Positions 36,001 to 46,815 of a stretch of DNA of 64,000 nucleotides are shown here, in pieces (the stretch's first letter is position 1; each line of letters opens with the position of its first letter). The DNA is from Diphasiastrum complanatum (lineage: Eukaryota; Streptophyta; Lycopodiopsida; Lycopodiales; Lycopodiaceae), in contig CM055096.1 in NCBI GenBank assembly GCA_029204225.1, forward strand, positions 64,965,370 through 65,029,369, read 5' to 3'. Under the pieces are notes generated by a model. It was not told where the DNA came from. It did no database searches and worked only from the letters and a program-made list of their open reading frames with translations. A program made the position numbers and the translations under genes.

Positions 36001-38007
36001 CTCCCCACTCCCTCCATCACCCCCCATTCCACACACGAACTTGTTTGGAAAACCTTTGGTCTCTCTCCTCTAAACACGAACGGGCGAAAGCTGAGATGAA
36101 GGCTTTGTCACAGCCTCGTCAAGCTCTCCTAAACCCGATGTTTACCCCAGAATTTTTTATTGGGGAGAAGAAGGACAGACACTAGGACGTTGTCTTGGCC
36201 TGGTTAGATTGATAGGGGGACGTCGCACTTTTCCATGCACGATCTGCCAGATAGCTTTAGGATTGCTACGGCCATCGTGTTTCTACGCAGGGGTAAGTGG
36301 AGATGTGAGTACTCCTCGACATCTCCACATGCTCTGGGTCCCCTATATTTAGGGGCCATTCCATGTCAACATTTTTTTAAGCCAAGTCATCTGCCACATG
36401 GGGGACCTCACTTTTCTATGTGAAATGGGCTTGTCTATTTTTTTGTCTAATGATTGTTGAGTTTTTTGATAACTAAAAATGCCCTTCTATTGTGTGTGAA
36501 AACACCCTTAATTAGAGTCAAACTCAAATTGTGAACACATTAAATAATGGGTCCTTGTCAACATTTGAGGTACAATAATGATAGGACCATATAGTTAAGA
36601 ATTATTGAAAACTCCACAAAAACTATTGTGGTAGGCAAGATCACATTGCAATCACCATAGCTCAAGCACCTCAAGCTCTCAAAGTGCACAACAAAATTTA
36701 TGATTACAACGAGAAAATAATACATATAGGAAAAGCTCTAACTACTACATGTCTCTGATAAGTGTCATCTAACTAGCAACATGCAAATCACATCACAATC
36801 ACCATGGCTCAAGCACGTCAAGCTCTCAAAGTGGCACAACACAAGTTATGATTAACAAAAAGAAAATAATACATTTAGGAAAAGCTCTAACTGCTTGTCT
36901 CTAACAAAGTGTCACCTAACTAGTCTGTCACCTATCAACAAAGATAGACCCAGTATTGATCAAATTCAACTGACAAACTTGAGATATGCCCTCGATTATA
37001 GCAAATGCAGTAAAAACTATAGGACACATACTTTTCCTACAATCTACTACCCAATAGTCCAAGCAGCCAGCTATGGGACATGTGCCGATAGTGCGTCGAG
37101 TCTTGGTCACCACGAGATACAGTGAACTGGATATATTGTAAAGTAACTTAAATGTACAGTACCACGTTTAAAGCTTACATAGATCAAATCTGATTCTTAA
37201 CATAAATCCCATCATCATTGATGATAATTGTGGATCCCAAAAAATTAGCTTTGGGCTAGAGTTACTGAATTAAGTTTGGATGTGCAGCTTTCTCCCCCTT
37301 TTAAATTCCTCCTCTCACAAGTTTGTGAAGGTGCTCTTTCATTTGGTGATGGTACACTAAGATCTCCACGGTTGAGATTTTGCTTTGGGTTCTTGCAAAT
37401 TCTAGATTCTGTGATAGAAACCAACATCAGCCACATAGAATCATGGACTAAAAACTTCTCATATGGGTTTATTTTACAGAAAGTTTCTCTGCCACCAATA
37501 TTACCTCAATTTCTCATATGGGTTTATTTTACAGAAAGTTTCTCTGCCACCAATATTACCTACAATACCAGTTGGAGTGCCAGTTATACCTGGAGAAGAG
37601 GAATCGATGCTTGACTATCCTGCAGATTCAGGAGAATCAGAAATTAGTGTTGGAGTTGGAGGAGCTACTTTGGACAAACCTTGTATCCTACATCCGGTCA
37701 AGTTTCTTACTCCTACTACTGTGATCTTATTTTGTAGACGAATGACTTCTTTTTTGCTGCCTGTTTCTATTTCCGTAAGAGGTCAACAGCTTCTGCCAAT
37801 TATGCTGTATTGAATTTTGAAGCTTCTTGCACTCTCTGTATGGGCATTGTTCTGCAGTCTAAAGAAGTAGTAGATGCTGTCATCAATGAAGCACTAAACA
37901 ATCCGATTATGCCACTTCCGCTTGGTCTGAAACCACCATCCATGGAGAGCGTCATTGCTGAGCTACAGAAGCAGGGGATCAATGGGGTCGGCATGTTTCC
38001 TTCTTAA
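30014..38007 (+). CDS. APRR2-like: APRR2-like pseudo-response regulator / GARP transcription factor
   Basis: A 642-residue nuclear transcription factor assembled from ten exons. Residues about 17-130 form a receiver-like domain ([13 protein letters not shown] ... [17 protein letters not shown] ... [23 protein letters not shown]). The phospho-acceptor Asp is replaced by Glu70, while the conserved Lys117 remains, as in plant pseudo-receivers. Residues 135-391 are acidic and Ser-rich and end in a basic SGRKKIK. Residues 392-445 form the GARP (Myb-like) DNA-binding domain ([20 protein letters not shown] ... [18 protein letters not shown]). The C-terminus has Trp/His-rich blocks (HVWGHP, HLWHQTH, TIWQHP) and ends in the GLK/APRR2-type box [27 protein letters not shown]2 proteins are relatives of GLK factors, linked to plastid development and pigmentation in known plants. 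The start is the ATG in GCTATGG; it matches the family N-terminus (MV...DFP.GL.VLL). All junctions keep the frame. Confidence 0.93.
32314..32452 (+). ncRNA. Pre-miRNA-like foldback in intron 5
   Basis: Arms 32314-32374 and 32392-32452 pair without any bulge: of 61 positions I count 44 Watson-Crick and 5 G-U pairs. The best duplex is 32350-32371, with two mismatches and two G-U pairs in 22 nt. The loop is about 17 nt. The foldback is GC-rich in an AT-rich intron. The terminal 10 bp (CAACCCTCAC/GTGAGGGTTG) pair perfectly and TGTATA occurs on both sides (32306-32311, 32453-32458), so the hairpin may descend from a MITE. I could not match it to a conserved plant miRNA family. Confidence 0.5.
32571..32656 (+). 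mobile_element. Short tRNA-derived SINE in intron 5
   Basis: 86 bp with a pol III box A (TTGGCTCAACTGATTAGCTTGG) split as TTGGCTCAACTG and ATTAGC, and box B GGTTCGAGCCTC. It is flanked by a perfect 15-bp target duplication, CATTTCATATTTTAT, at 32556-32570 and 32657-32671. Length and duplication are those expected for LINE-machinery integration of a pol III transcript. The body is almost only the tRNA-like part. Confidence 0.8.
35060..35345. repeat. Array of inverted hairpin motifs in intron 8
   Basis: Five copies of a motif like TTTTTTACGTGCACCTTCCG alternate in orientation: 35081-35100 (forward), 35106-35122 (reverse), about 35272-35289 (forward), 35291-35310 (reverse), 35317-35337 (forward). 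Neighbouring copies form stems, for example 35291-35310 with 35317-35337. A GC-rich block (35157-35218) separates the groups, and another GC-rich block lies at 34880-35010. Origin unknown; possibly transposon ends. Confidence 0.65.
35937..36507. mobile_element. MITE-like element in intron 8
   Basis: 571 bp bounded by inverted repeats GGTGTTTTCACACACAA (35937-35953) and TTGTGTGTGAAAACACCC (36490-36507), with TTAA just outside on both sides (left TTAA 35933-35936, right TTAA 36508-36511). No transposase frame. TTA/TAA-type targets suggest the PIF/Harbinger (Tourist) group, but the ends are not diagnostic. Confidence 0.7.
36641..36935. repeat. 147-bp tandem duplication in intron 8
   Basis: TCACATTGCAATCACCATAG... 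(36641) recurs at 36788 with scattered differences through GGAAAAGCTCTAACT and GTGTCA(T/C)CTAACTAG. Confidence 0.8.
37456..37561 (+). repeat. 55-bp tandem duplication of an intron-exon boundary
   Basis: TTCTCATATGGGTTTATTTT ACAG|AAAGTTTCTCTGCC... occurs at 37456 and again at 37511, identical over 51 bp. Each copy carries a splice acceptor TTTTACAG, giving exon starts 37480 and 37535. Because 55 is not a multiple of three, only the second keeps the APRR2-like frame; the first leads to a stop at 37612-37614. Confidence 0.9.
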
Positions 38008-38260
38008 CCTGGCTTCACCAGATTTGATATGATTCTACTCTGAGCCTGCAATATGGTCTCAAATTTGTCGACAACACCCTTTGGTTATAGCCCCCTAGTT
38101 AGTATCTGGATGTGTAGCCAGCTTTTTGAACTAAGTTGCCTTCAGTTGGAATAAGATGATAAAGTTAAGGCAATAACTTTTCTGGCAATAATCTGTTGTA
38201 ATATTTGATTCTCCTGTAGTGAAAGGATTATCGGCAATTTACTGCATTAAAATTTGTCTG
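38008..38260 (+). other. Probable 3' UTR of the APRR2-like gene
   Basis: AT-rich sequence after the stop with near-matches to the plant polyadenylation signal (AATAAG at about 38150, GATAAAG at about 38158, ATTAAAA at about 38247). The end is not defined. Confidence 0.35.
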
Positions 38261-38900
38261 GCGCCTTTTGTGGTGCTCAGACTGTAGCTCTGGACACCCA
38301 GATACCGAACTGTGCTTGGGTTGCAGTAGAATCACAAGTTACCCAAGTTGAGTTAGCTTCGATCTTACACTGTTGGGGGTGACTAGAGCTTTTCCAAAAG
38401 GAAAATTCCTTATTTTGATTTGATTCTTGTTACAAGATATGCTTTTCGGTTTTTTAGGTCTGATCTTTGTAAGATATCTTCCACGCTGTCAACGTAGTAC
38501 AAGTTGTTGAAAATAACTCTTGCAGTAAAATTTGTAGCAGATATTTTCAGATTACATTGGAACAATTACTTCTATCATGAAAATATGATCAGATTACAGT
38601 TCTTTCCAATGGTAGCAACAAAGGGACAATCCACCTTAGTCAGCACAAGCTGACAGAGGAGGAAAAAAAGACACATTTAGCTTCACTTAGAAATCCCTTC
38701 ACATTAAATTAATATAAGCAAACCTATTGCGTGCGATATGACTAGAAGTCGACCTACTTTTGGTTCCCAGGTGCACTATAGCTTGAAATTTAGACAATGC
38801 CTGAGACTAAAAGCTGAACCTTTTTAAGACACAGGAGGCCCTTGATGCACCTTTTGAAGAGCCACTGGAATCCTGGGAGTAGCAGTTGTTACTACCCTGG

Positions 38901-39120
38901 CAATTATGCTCATTCTCAAAATGTGATGTGCTTTTGAAAATTGAAAATGTGTGTATTTGCTTCTCAAATTAAACATTTGAGTATTTCTCATTCACTTTGC
39001 AAAGTGATATTAGTTTGTGGCAAATATGCTTATTCTGAAAATGTGATGTGCTTCTCAAAATTGAAAATCTGAATCCATTTGCTGCTCAAATTAAACATGT
39101 GGGTATTTCTCACTCACTCT
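38901..39120. repeat. ~118-bp imperfect tandem duplication
   Basis: The order ATGCTCATTCTCAAAATGTG, GATGTGCTT, AAATTGAAAAT, CTCAAATTAAACAT, GTATTTCTCA(T/C)TCAC occurs at 38908 and again at about 39026. Confidence 0.75.
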
Positions 39121-39338
39121 ACTGCATTGCTACTGGTGATGCCGTATCAAGAAAGCAAGATCGATCACAGATTCTTAGATAGAATGCTGTTCTTGCAAAC
39201 ATAGATTCATAGAAGTATCGTGGGTAGGACTTACTAATTCTCTGATCCGCTGCCAGAAGATAGCAGCGGACAAGAGCTAAAGATAAGGTCATTAGTCTTG
39301 AGAAAAAGCACGCTCCATATCATTCTTGCCTCACCCCT

Positions 39339-39410
39339 TGGCTTCAAAATCATATTGATAAACTATCCATGCCTTCCTTTTTTGGGTACTTCATACATAC
39401 ACAACACCCA

Positions 39411-39470
<60 letters not shown>

Positions 39471-39812
39471 TTATTGCTATTTTTTGTTCTAAGACTTTAA
39501 AACCCTAAAAATCTGAAAAAAACTACCTCCTCTCTCTCGCGCCCCCCTCTCTATCGTGATGCTCTTTTTATATCTCTCTCTATCTCTCTCTCTAGACGGT
39601 TCTCTCTCTAGAAGGTTCTCTTTCTCCCACTTTGCAACGCTTTTCAACTGCCCTTCAAAAAACAATTAGGGCAGACGTGGCCCAATGAAAACGCTAGAAT
39701 CGCGTTTTCTCCAGCACTGTTCACATTCTGTCCCGCTTCAAAATCATATTAATAAACTATCCATGCCTTTCTTTTTTGGGTACTTCATACATACACACAA
39801 CACACCCACATT
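39339..39812. repeat. Spaced direct repeat around a (CT)n run
   Basis: CTTCAAAATCATATT(G/A)ATAAACTATCC...TTTTTTGGGTACTTCATACATACACA occurs at 39339-39410 and 39737-39810. The (CT)n tract at 39413-39467 lies between. The outline (about 400 bp) could be a small duplicated element; not classified. Confidence 0.6.
39413..39467. repeat. (CT)n microsatellite
   Basis: About 27 uninterrupted units; (CT)-rich, less pure sequence continues to about 39630. Confidence 0.95.
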
Positions 39813-39949
39813 ATTAGCAGGGGTAGCCGTTTATGTTGTAAAAACAGGTTGCTTAATTATCTAGAATGGGCTAAAGGAAACCTTCATAAACAAGTTGAAG
39901 TGTGGCCTTCACAAATGAGATTCGATCCATGACAAATGCCACTGGCGTT

Positions 39950-40386
39950 CCGATAACTACACTCTAACTGGATGGGTTGCTGCGAACGATGGCTTCCTGA
40001 ACTTGATATTCAGTAAATTTGTAGTAGTAGGATTTGATCTGCCGGTGGGAGGTGGACCTCCAAATGCAACTCTCGAAAAGAGTGTGGCTAGTTTTCCTTA
40101 TAACATATCCATTTTTCAGATTGATCGTATGTTGATGCCTAATGGTGTTAGCAACAAAGCAGCAGGCCAGATGGACCTAATCAGCTTGCTTCAGAAGGTT
40201 GGGTTCACTATTTTGCGGATTATCTCAATTCTACCGGTTTGCATTAGTTCCTTGTCTGATTTAGGCTTTGTCAACACAAAGATTGATGTACATGAGTGGG
40301 AATCAATCCACAATGAGGTTGTCCTATGGTGGGAAGTTGAAATTTGCCTCAACGATAGCTCACTCACACCCCAATTTAACTCCTAA
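39950..40386 (+). pseudogene. Unidentified gene fragment, possibly FAS1-like
   Basis: A 127-codon frame whose first half looks coding (GFDLPVGGGPPNATLEKSV, then NISIFQIDRMLMPNG) and is open upstream of the first ATG as well (GWVAANDGFLNL). The string IFQIDRMLMP resembles the C-terminal strand of fasciclin (FAS1) domains, where family members have a xYxIDKVLLP-like motif; this is a weak resemblance from one motif. No upstream exons or full domain are visible. It may be the remnant of a gene captured or duplicated here. Confidence 0.25.
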
Positions 40387-42460
40387 ATATATTTTTTCTC
40401 TTGTATTGATTAGTTCCTCCCATTGTTGCATGCATATGACTCAAATCCTGTTTCAAATTGCAATCGAGATCATGTTCCAAAAATTAGGGCTAGGATTTTT
40501 CAGAATGCACTATATAAAAGGGTGAAAACATATTGCTTTATTGGTAAGATTGTTAAACAAGTGTGTCATATTGTTCTTTAGAAACAAGCAGAACACACTT
40601 ATAAACGTGTGCGCCATCTTTTCTATAGAACTTGCATCGTCCTTTTCTGATCCTCGAAATACTTAGTCCTGGCACATACTATTTACATCTACTTGACACA
40701 TGTTATCAAGGAGGAGTTTGCCTCCATTTAGATATAATTAGCTTTTAACGTTGATTGTTTTTGCTCCAACTTGTTTTTGGTTTACAATGTATCTATGTCT
40801 GTAATTGACCCGGATCAATATAGCTCTGTGCAATGGTGTGTTTTGCCTCTTTCCAGTTTATCAATATGTTGTTTTTCTTATGTGTTGATTGACCAATTAT
40901 GAATTCAGTTAACAATATATAAACTAATCAATAAAAGTCAGCCATTAGTCTTTTTTCGAATTTTTTTTTTTTGCAATCTAGGTCACGGATCATTGACGTT
41001 CTGAAATATTTTTGCGGCTTTTATTATTAGTCTTTTTTCCATTTTTTATAGGAATTTGAGTTGTGGATCAATAACATTTCAGAACATTTTTGCAACAGAT
41101 CACAATCTACTACAACTACGGTTCCTCCTATTGAAAAAAAAAAAAGGAAAGATGATGCATGATTTGGAAATCTTCGTTGGTTGACAAAGTGTTTAGGATG
41201 TCTATTGCTTGAAGGCCAAAAAGAGGCAAATGGCTAACCTCCTAGAAATCTCAATAATTCTAATAACATAATGTTATGTATGCTATCCATGTCTCGTCCT
41301 CTTAGATACTTGAATTTGGTTGAGTAGTGAGTTGTTATTCCCTTTTTATTTTTGAATATGTGCATGCCACCTTGCATCTTAGTCCCCACACATATTGTGC
41401 GTAGTGACTTACACTTTGGGGGGCCTTTCTAGAAAAGACAATTTCTTGTTGATACAGATAATTCTTTGGATAGCTTTTTACTTTTTATTCATATGAAGTT
41501 TCAGCCTTATCCACTTTAGGCCTTGGGTACCACCCAAACTCATGGGATTCTAGCTCTGTAATCCACGAGTGATAGGCAACATTCTTATCTGCCAGGACGA
41601 CATCATTATTGTTTTATGGGGCCAATTGGACCACAACTATGAGTGACACATGTTAGAAAGTCATTATTAATGTCATACAAGCTTTTTTGATGCACATGGG
41701 CAATTCCCTTGCCACAAGTTCCTAGGCAATATCAATCATAGCATAAAGTATGCAACTTGCAACATCAATATCATTGTTTCTTGATGTATCTTGCATCTTG
41801 AATTTGAACCTTTTAAAAAGAGTACCAATTGCAACCAAGCAACAACAACATGATCTAGCCATCAATCATGCTCATTGCAAGTGTGAACGTGTCATGGGAA
41901 CAAGTCTAGCAACTCTAGACACCAATTGATTTTTCTAGGGTGGAATCGTGCCTTAAAATGCACTTCACATGATAAGAAAATACAAGATGATTGAAATATC
42001 ATGAAAAGCTTTGCATTACGCAGGCATGGCATTCAAATTGGAAAAATCTAGGAGAACAAAGGATGCTCTTAGAAGAGTTTAAATTTAAGAGAAAAAACTT
42101 TATTTCAATGCTGAAACTCACATGAAAGAGACAAATAAGCTTTTAGCATATGGCTTATTGCTATCATGACAAAGCTAAAAGAAATGAACTTCACATATAA
42201 ATACGGCATTTTATACCTTTGAATCTGTTTTTTTTTTCCTCTTTCTTTATAACTTTTAGTTTTGTAACGCTTTTTTTTCTTTTAAGTGAATTATTCCTCA
42301 AATAGGTAGTGAGCTAGTGAAAACTTCCTTTCCTCCCCATTAGGTGAGAGATTTTTGAGTTGCCACACAAATGAGAACATGCAAGAGACAAAAAAACATC
42401 AAATAAATTACTATTTTGTGTCTAATTTCTTGAGAAGATCTTGCCACCATATTTAAACAA
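40387..42460. other. No supported feature
   Basis: AT-rich, with poly-T and poly-A runs and a weak imperfect duplication at about 40940-41110. No gene seen. Confidence 0.4.
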
Positions 42461-42463
42461 AAA

Positions 42464-42543
42464 TGCATTTATGTGTCAACTCCACACATGCATTTATGTG
42501 TCAACTCCAACATGCATTTATGTGTCAACTCCACACATGCTTT
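42464..42543. repeat. Minisatellite, three ~27-bp units
   Basis: ATGCATTTATGTGTCAACTCC followed by ACACATGC or AACATGC, three times. Confidence 0.9.
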
Positions 42544-42566
42544 TACCTATAGGACTTTCATGTGCT

Positions 42567-43340
42567 TCAAGCATACGATAGACTTAAAGTAGTTTCCAGT
42601 CTTTCAAAGACCGCCTGCCAGAACTTGCCAGTGAACTTGGAATCACGATCACTAACAAGATCGTTCGGCAAATCATACAGCCTGAACAACTTTTCAACGA
42701 AGAGTTGTGCAAGTTCTGAAGCTTTGACAATAATTCTTGTTGGAATAAATTGTGCCATCTTGGTAAGCCTGTCAACTACTACCCAAATGGCATCATGACC
42801 CTTCCTAGACTTGGGAAGTCCGATCACAAAATCCATGGAAATACTTTTCCACTTTTTGCTAGGAATTTCCAACGGATGTAACAGACCAGTTGTTTTGAGT
42901 CTTTCTGCTTTATTTACTTGGCACTGTTCACACCTTTGAATATCTGCCTCTACATGACCTTTCATTTTTGGCCAATAAAATTCTCTCTTAACAAGGTTAA
43001 GTGTCCTCTGTATACCAGGGTGTCCCGCGCTGGGGCTATTGTGGCACTCATGTAGGATTTGGGCCCTAATGTCCGCGATATCTGGCACACAAACTTTTCC
43101 TCTACGAAAAAGTAAATCATTCTTAATAGAATAATCATCAAGTACTTTCTCTTCATGAAATTTCTTGGAATCCTGCTTTCCAAGATTATTTCTCACAATA
43201 GAGCTTCCTACTAGGACTTCTTGCCAAATATGACCGAAAAACTCATCGGTCTTACGAAGATCTCGTAGAGAAAGATACAACTCAGATTGGAACTCAGCAA
43301 AGCATAACTGATTAGCCTCTCCAATCCGGCTCAAAGCATC
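42567..43340 (-). pseudogene. Gypsy integrase fragment
   Basis: A 255-residue open frame from the end of RNase H into integrase. It has an intact HHCC zinc finger (ECHNSPSAGHPGIQRT ... CEQCQVNKAERL) and core motifs SMDFVIGLPKS (first Asp) and SDRDSKFTGKFW (second Asp). It breaks off at 42567 before the catalytic Glu. It is close to, but not the same as, the chromovirus integrase at 7557-8253 (for example GLLHPLEIPSKKW versus GLLHPLDIPNKKW). Its intactness suggests a younger copy. Confidence 0.85.
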
Positions 43341-43955
43341 AGGGACACAATTCGACGTACCTTGACGGTACTTAATGTCGAATTCAAACTCCTGAATGAG
43401 TTCCGACCAAGGGGCCTTACACCCCCTAAGAAAGATCCACTAGAGTCCACTATGTGTAAGATAGGGGTTGTAGACACTAACATCTTCAAAGCTTCAAATC
43501 TTTGATTAAGTTCATCGGTCCAAATAATAGGTGGACTGATTTTCGAACGCCTTTCGGTTTTTTTCTTATTACACTATTTAGTTTTTCTTTTGGCTTCCTT
43601 CACTCCCTTAAGAAGATTTGTTAGAGGCAATGCGATTAAGGCATAGTCTTTAATGAATTTATGAAAAAAACCTTTGAAGCCCAAAAAAGATTTTACTTTC
43701 CGAATGGTTTTCAATATGCCAATCACGAACTTTTTGGACCTTATCGTAGTCGATCTCAAGACCTTGATCAGAAACGATATGTCCCAAAGTACTTGAGTCT
43801 TGTCTGAAAAAACTCACACTTAGACTCCTTAGCATAAAGCTTTGCCTGCCTTGGATGATCTCCTCAAGAGTCTTACTGTAAATCGGTATCTCATCCAACT
43901 CAAATTGGGTGTGTGAGTCATATTGTACAAATTTTTGAATTTTCTCCGTCAAAAC
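43341..43955 (-). pseudogene. Gypsy RT/RNase H remnants
   Basis: In reading order: SFFRQDSSTLGHIVSDQGLE and DYDKVQKVRDW (RT thumb), VKSFLGFKGFFHKFIKDYA (connection), then a deleted RNase H ending FDIKYRQGTSNCVPDALSRIG. Frameshifts separate the parts and the YxDD motif is not present. Confidence 0.7.
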
Positions 43956-44143
43956 TGGAGCTGTACGGCCTCACACGTGTGAAAAGGGTTCCTACAGCCC
44001 ACAACAAGTTCTGGTCCAAAAAATTTGAGAATATCTATCAAATCCAACTCGCTACCCAACATTTGACTAGTTTCCTAAAACTTGCTAATTTTGGCTTTGA
44101 TTTGGATCAACCCTATCAATTTCAATAAAACCTCTTGTACTTG

Positions 44144-44155
44144 GCTCTGATACCA
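44144..44155 (-). promoter_or_regulatory. PBS of a copia element
   Basis: Minus-strand TGGTATCAGAGC adjoining an LTR end. The leader on its left (43956-44143) joins abruptly to gypsy sequence, so only the 5' end of this element remains. Confidence 0.8.
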
Positions 44156-44989
44156 TGTGGAAAAAGTACAAAAAGGACCAAGAGTGGATCCTAATCTGAT
44201 CCTCAAGAGGGATTGGATGTTAGATTTACTTGATCTATCAATCTACATCAGATTAAGATCAATCTAGATCAATTCTAGACATAAAATCCTAACAAGAACA
44301 ATCATTAATGAAAGTAAATGTACTTGCTGGTTTCACACGTGTGAAACCCTGTCAGAGTACGGACTCCAACCTGAAAATCAAGTACACTATGATAGAAACT
44401 CAAAACATTCAAGAAAAATCACGACAAATGGAGAGATTGACACAAAATTGCCTCCAAAACCAAGATTGGTGTTTCATAATGATTATGGCAAAATGTGGCT
44501 CTATATATACAATAAGTGAGAGCTCGTGGTACTGATCATCCCTCTGATCCCACATGTGTGAAGGTGCTTTGTCATATGATGATTCATCATGCAAAACTGA
44601 CACTTGGACAAAACCTTCTATTTTGAGCACTTTTGGTCTATTTTCCTTCTATATGGAGATCTACTTGGAAATCTTCTAGAACTCAAAATTCACCTACTTC
44701 AGCCTATTCCACATGTGTGAGTTGCCCTCTACACATGGGATACAACACCTCACCAAAAGATGTGGCTCATGCAATCAATAGATTGATGCCATGTGTCATA
44801 TGTCTAGAAAACTAGTTTTTGGCCTTTTTAGCCACTAGAACTTGAATTAAATCATATGTACGTCCTATATGATTATGGTACATGACAAGTACACTAGTTT
44901 CACATGTGGGAACAGGCTCCACACATCGGTGTTTATCTATATACAAGATTTTTGGCCTCTACCAAGCTTATTTTTGCATTTTTCACACA
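44156..44989 (-). repeat. Copia LTR (outer end approximate)
   Basis: Begins TGTGGAAAAAG next to the PBS; ends near TTTTTCACACA at 44989, giving about 834 bp with TG...CA ends. Contains CACACGTGTG at 44334-44343 within an 18-bp palindrome and variants at 44551, 44710 and 44901, plus a TATA-like CTCTATATATAC (about 44500). Confidence 0.5.
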
Positions 44990-45014
44990 ATAAATTTCAT
45001 GATTATTGTGAGCT

Positions 45015-46815
45015 TGAAGGCATTTAAAGGGAGTTTTCTTGTGCATATACACCATCTCAAAATGGTGGCTGAAAGAAAAAAAACCATTAGAACTGAAGCA
45101 TCCTTGCCAAAAGACTTTTGGGACGAGGCCATCAATTGTTCAAACTATCTTTGCAATTGACTCCCTCATGTTGCACTTGGAGGAAAGTCACCATATGAAG
45201 CACTTTATTTGAAGAAACCTAAGGTTGATCACCTTAGATTGGATGAATTTGCTTTGTCCATATTCCCTTGGAAACGAGAAAGAAGGATGATCCTTGTGCA
45301 AGAAAAGGAGTAATGGTTGGATATTCATCCAACAAGAAAGCCTATTGAATCTACATGCTCTCTACTTCTAAAGTAATTGATTGTAGAGATGTAGTTTTTC
45401 ATGAAGAAGAAAAGTCCAATCTTGGAGGGGCCGAGATCAAGCAATCTCAAAATCTATCACCTTTTGTTATTGAAGACAATCAACAAGGTGAGGAGTCAAG
45501 ATTTGAAGATGGAAGTCCTCGGATTTTCACTCCTAGAAGATCCATGAGGGAGAGATCCGAGCCCAAGAGGCTCACTTATGATGACAAAGAAAAAAAAGTG
45601 GATCTTGATTCCACTTATGCTTATTTTGTTTCTCATGAGGAGCCCAAAGATGTCCAAGAAGCCCTCAATACCAAGGAGTGGTATGAGGCCTTGAAGATTG
45701 AATATGATGCCCTGATCACCAACCACACGTGGGAGCTAGTGGATCCACCACCTAACATGCATATCATTGGATGCAAGTGGGTGTTCAAGATCAAGTACAA
45801 TCATGATGGCTCCATAAACAAGTACAAGGCAAGATTATGTGCTAAAGGCTTTGCACAAATATATGGCCTTGACTATGAAGAAACCTTTGCTCCTGTAGCA
45901 AAGATGGTGACAATAAGAATCATAATATCTCTTGTCTTATTTTTTAAGTGGAAATTGTTTCAACTTGATGTCTCCAACGCTTTTTTGAATGGCTATCTTG
46001 AGGAGGAGATATACATGGAACAGCCTCAAGGATTTATCAAGGATAAATCTAAGGTGTGTTTGCTATTTAGAAGTCTTTATGGCTTGAAGCAAGCACCTAG
46101 ATCATGGTATTCAAGACTCAACAACTTTCTACTTTCATTAGGATTTGTGCTTAGTGACTGTGATCCTTCTATGTAATTAAAGTTTGATGATAGTAATATT
46201 GTCATTCTTCTAATCTATGTAGATGACATTATTTTTAGTGGAAGTTGTTTGATGCTAGTTCAAGAAACCAAAGATGCATTAGGAAGAGAATTTAAAATGC
46301 AAGATCTAGGAGATTTCCATTACATTTTAGGCCTTGAGATTGATTTTCATGAAGAGTATGCTTTTATTTGTCAATCTAGATATGTCTTTTCTATCTTGAG
46401 AAAATTCAATATGCAAAATTGTAAAGGCATAGATACTCCCATGGAGCAACATGTAAAAGATTCTATTAAAGGTGATGAAAGATCCTTCGAGGACATCACA
46501 CTTTATAGGAGTCTTATAGGCTCTTTAATTTGGCTTACTATCACTAGACCCGATTTGAGCTATTGTGTGCACAAATTGAGTCAATTTATGCAAGATCCTA
46601 AGATCCAACATTGGAAGATGGCCAAGAGAGTTCTAAGATATGTATCTTCTACTCGAGATTATGGTTTATTGTACAGGAATGAAGATCTAACCGTTGTTGG
46701 CTATTCGGATTCCGATTTTGCAAGTGATAAAATGGATCGAAAGTCCATTAATGCATATACTAGCTTTCTTTGAGGCAATCTTGTGTCTTGGCTTTCAAAG
46801 AAGCAAGATACCATA
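45015..46815 (+). pseudogene. Copia element D: integrase end, RT and RNase H start
   Basis: Plus strand. Starts in a decayed integrase end (MVAERKKTIR, SLPKDFWDEAINCSNYL) and continues with FTPRRSMRERSEP, KEWYEALKIEYDALITNHTW, CKWVFKIKYNHDGSINK, LDVSNAFLNGYLEEEIYMEQ, LYGLKQAPRSWYSRL, the catalytic box LIYVDDIIFSG, TRPDLSYCVHKLSQFM and SDSDFASDKMDRKS. Stops are seen at about 45159, 45312, 46174 and in TSFL*GN (46771-46773). It ends at LSKKQDTIS where it is joined to element A. It is about 97% identical in protein to element E at the right edge. Confidence 0.85.

Larger units (their letters stand above)
30014..38007 (+). other. Exon-intron map of the APRR2-like CDS
   Basis: Coding exons: 30014-30143, 31290-31369, 31583-31649, 31890-31936, 32121-32198, 32914-33684, 33760-33900, 34138-34440, 37535-37696, 37858-38007 (TAA). 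Sum 1929 bases, 643 codons including stop. All introns are GT...AG. Intron lengths are 1146, 213, 240, 184, 715, 75, 237, 3094 and 161 bp. Introns 1 and 3 split a codon after its first base; the others fall between codons. Boundaries were set by homology of the translated junctions to the APRR2/GLK family, for example CHYI|V and PTI|M. The exon 8 end (GTG|GTAGGC) is the least certain, since the protein there is not well conserved. Confidence 0.85.
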
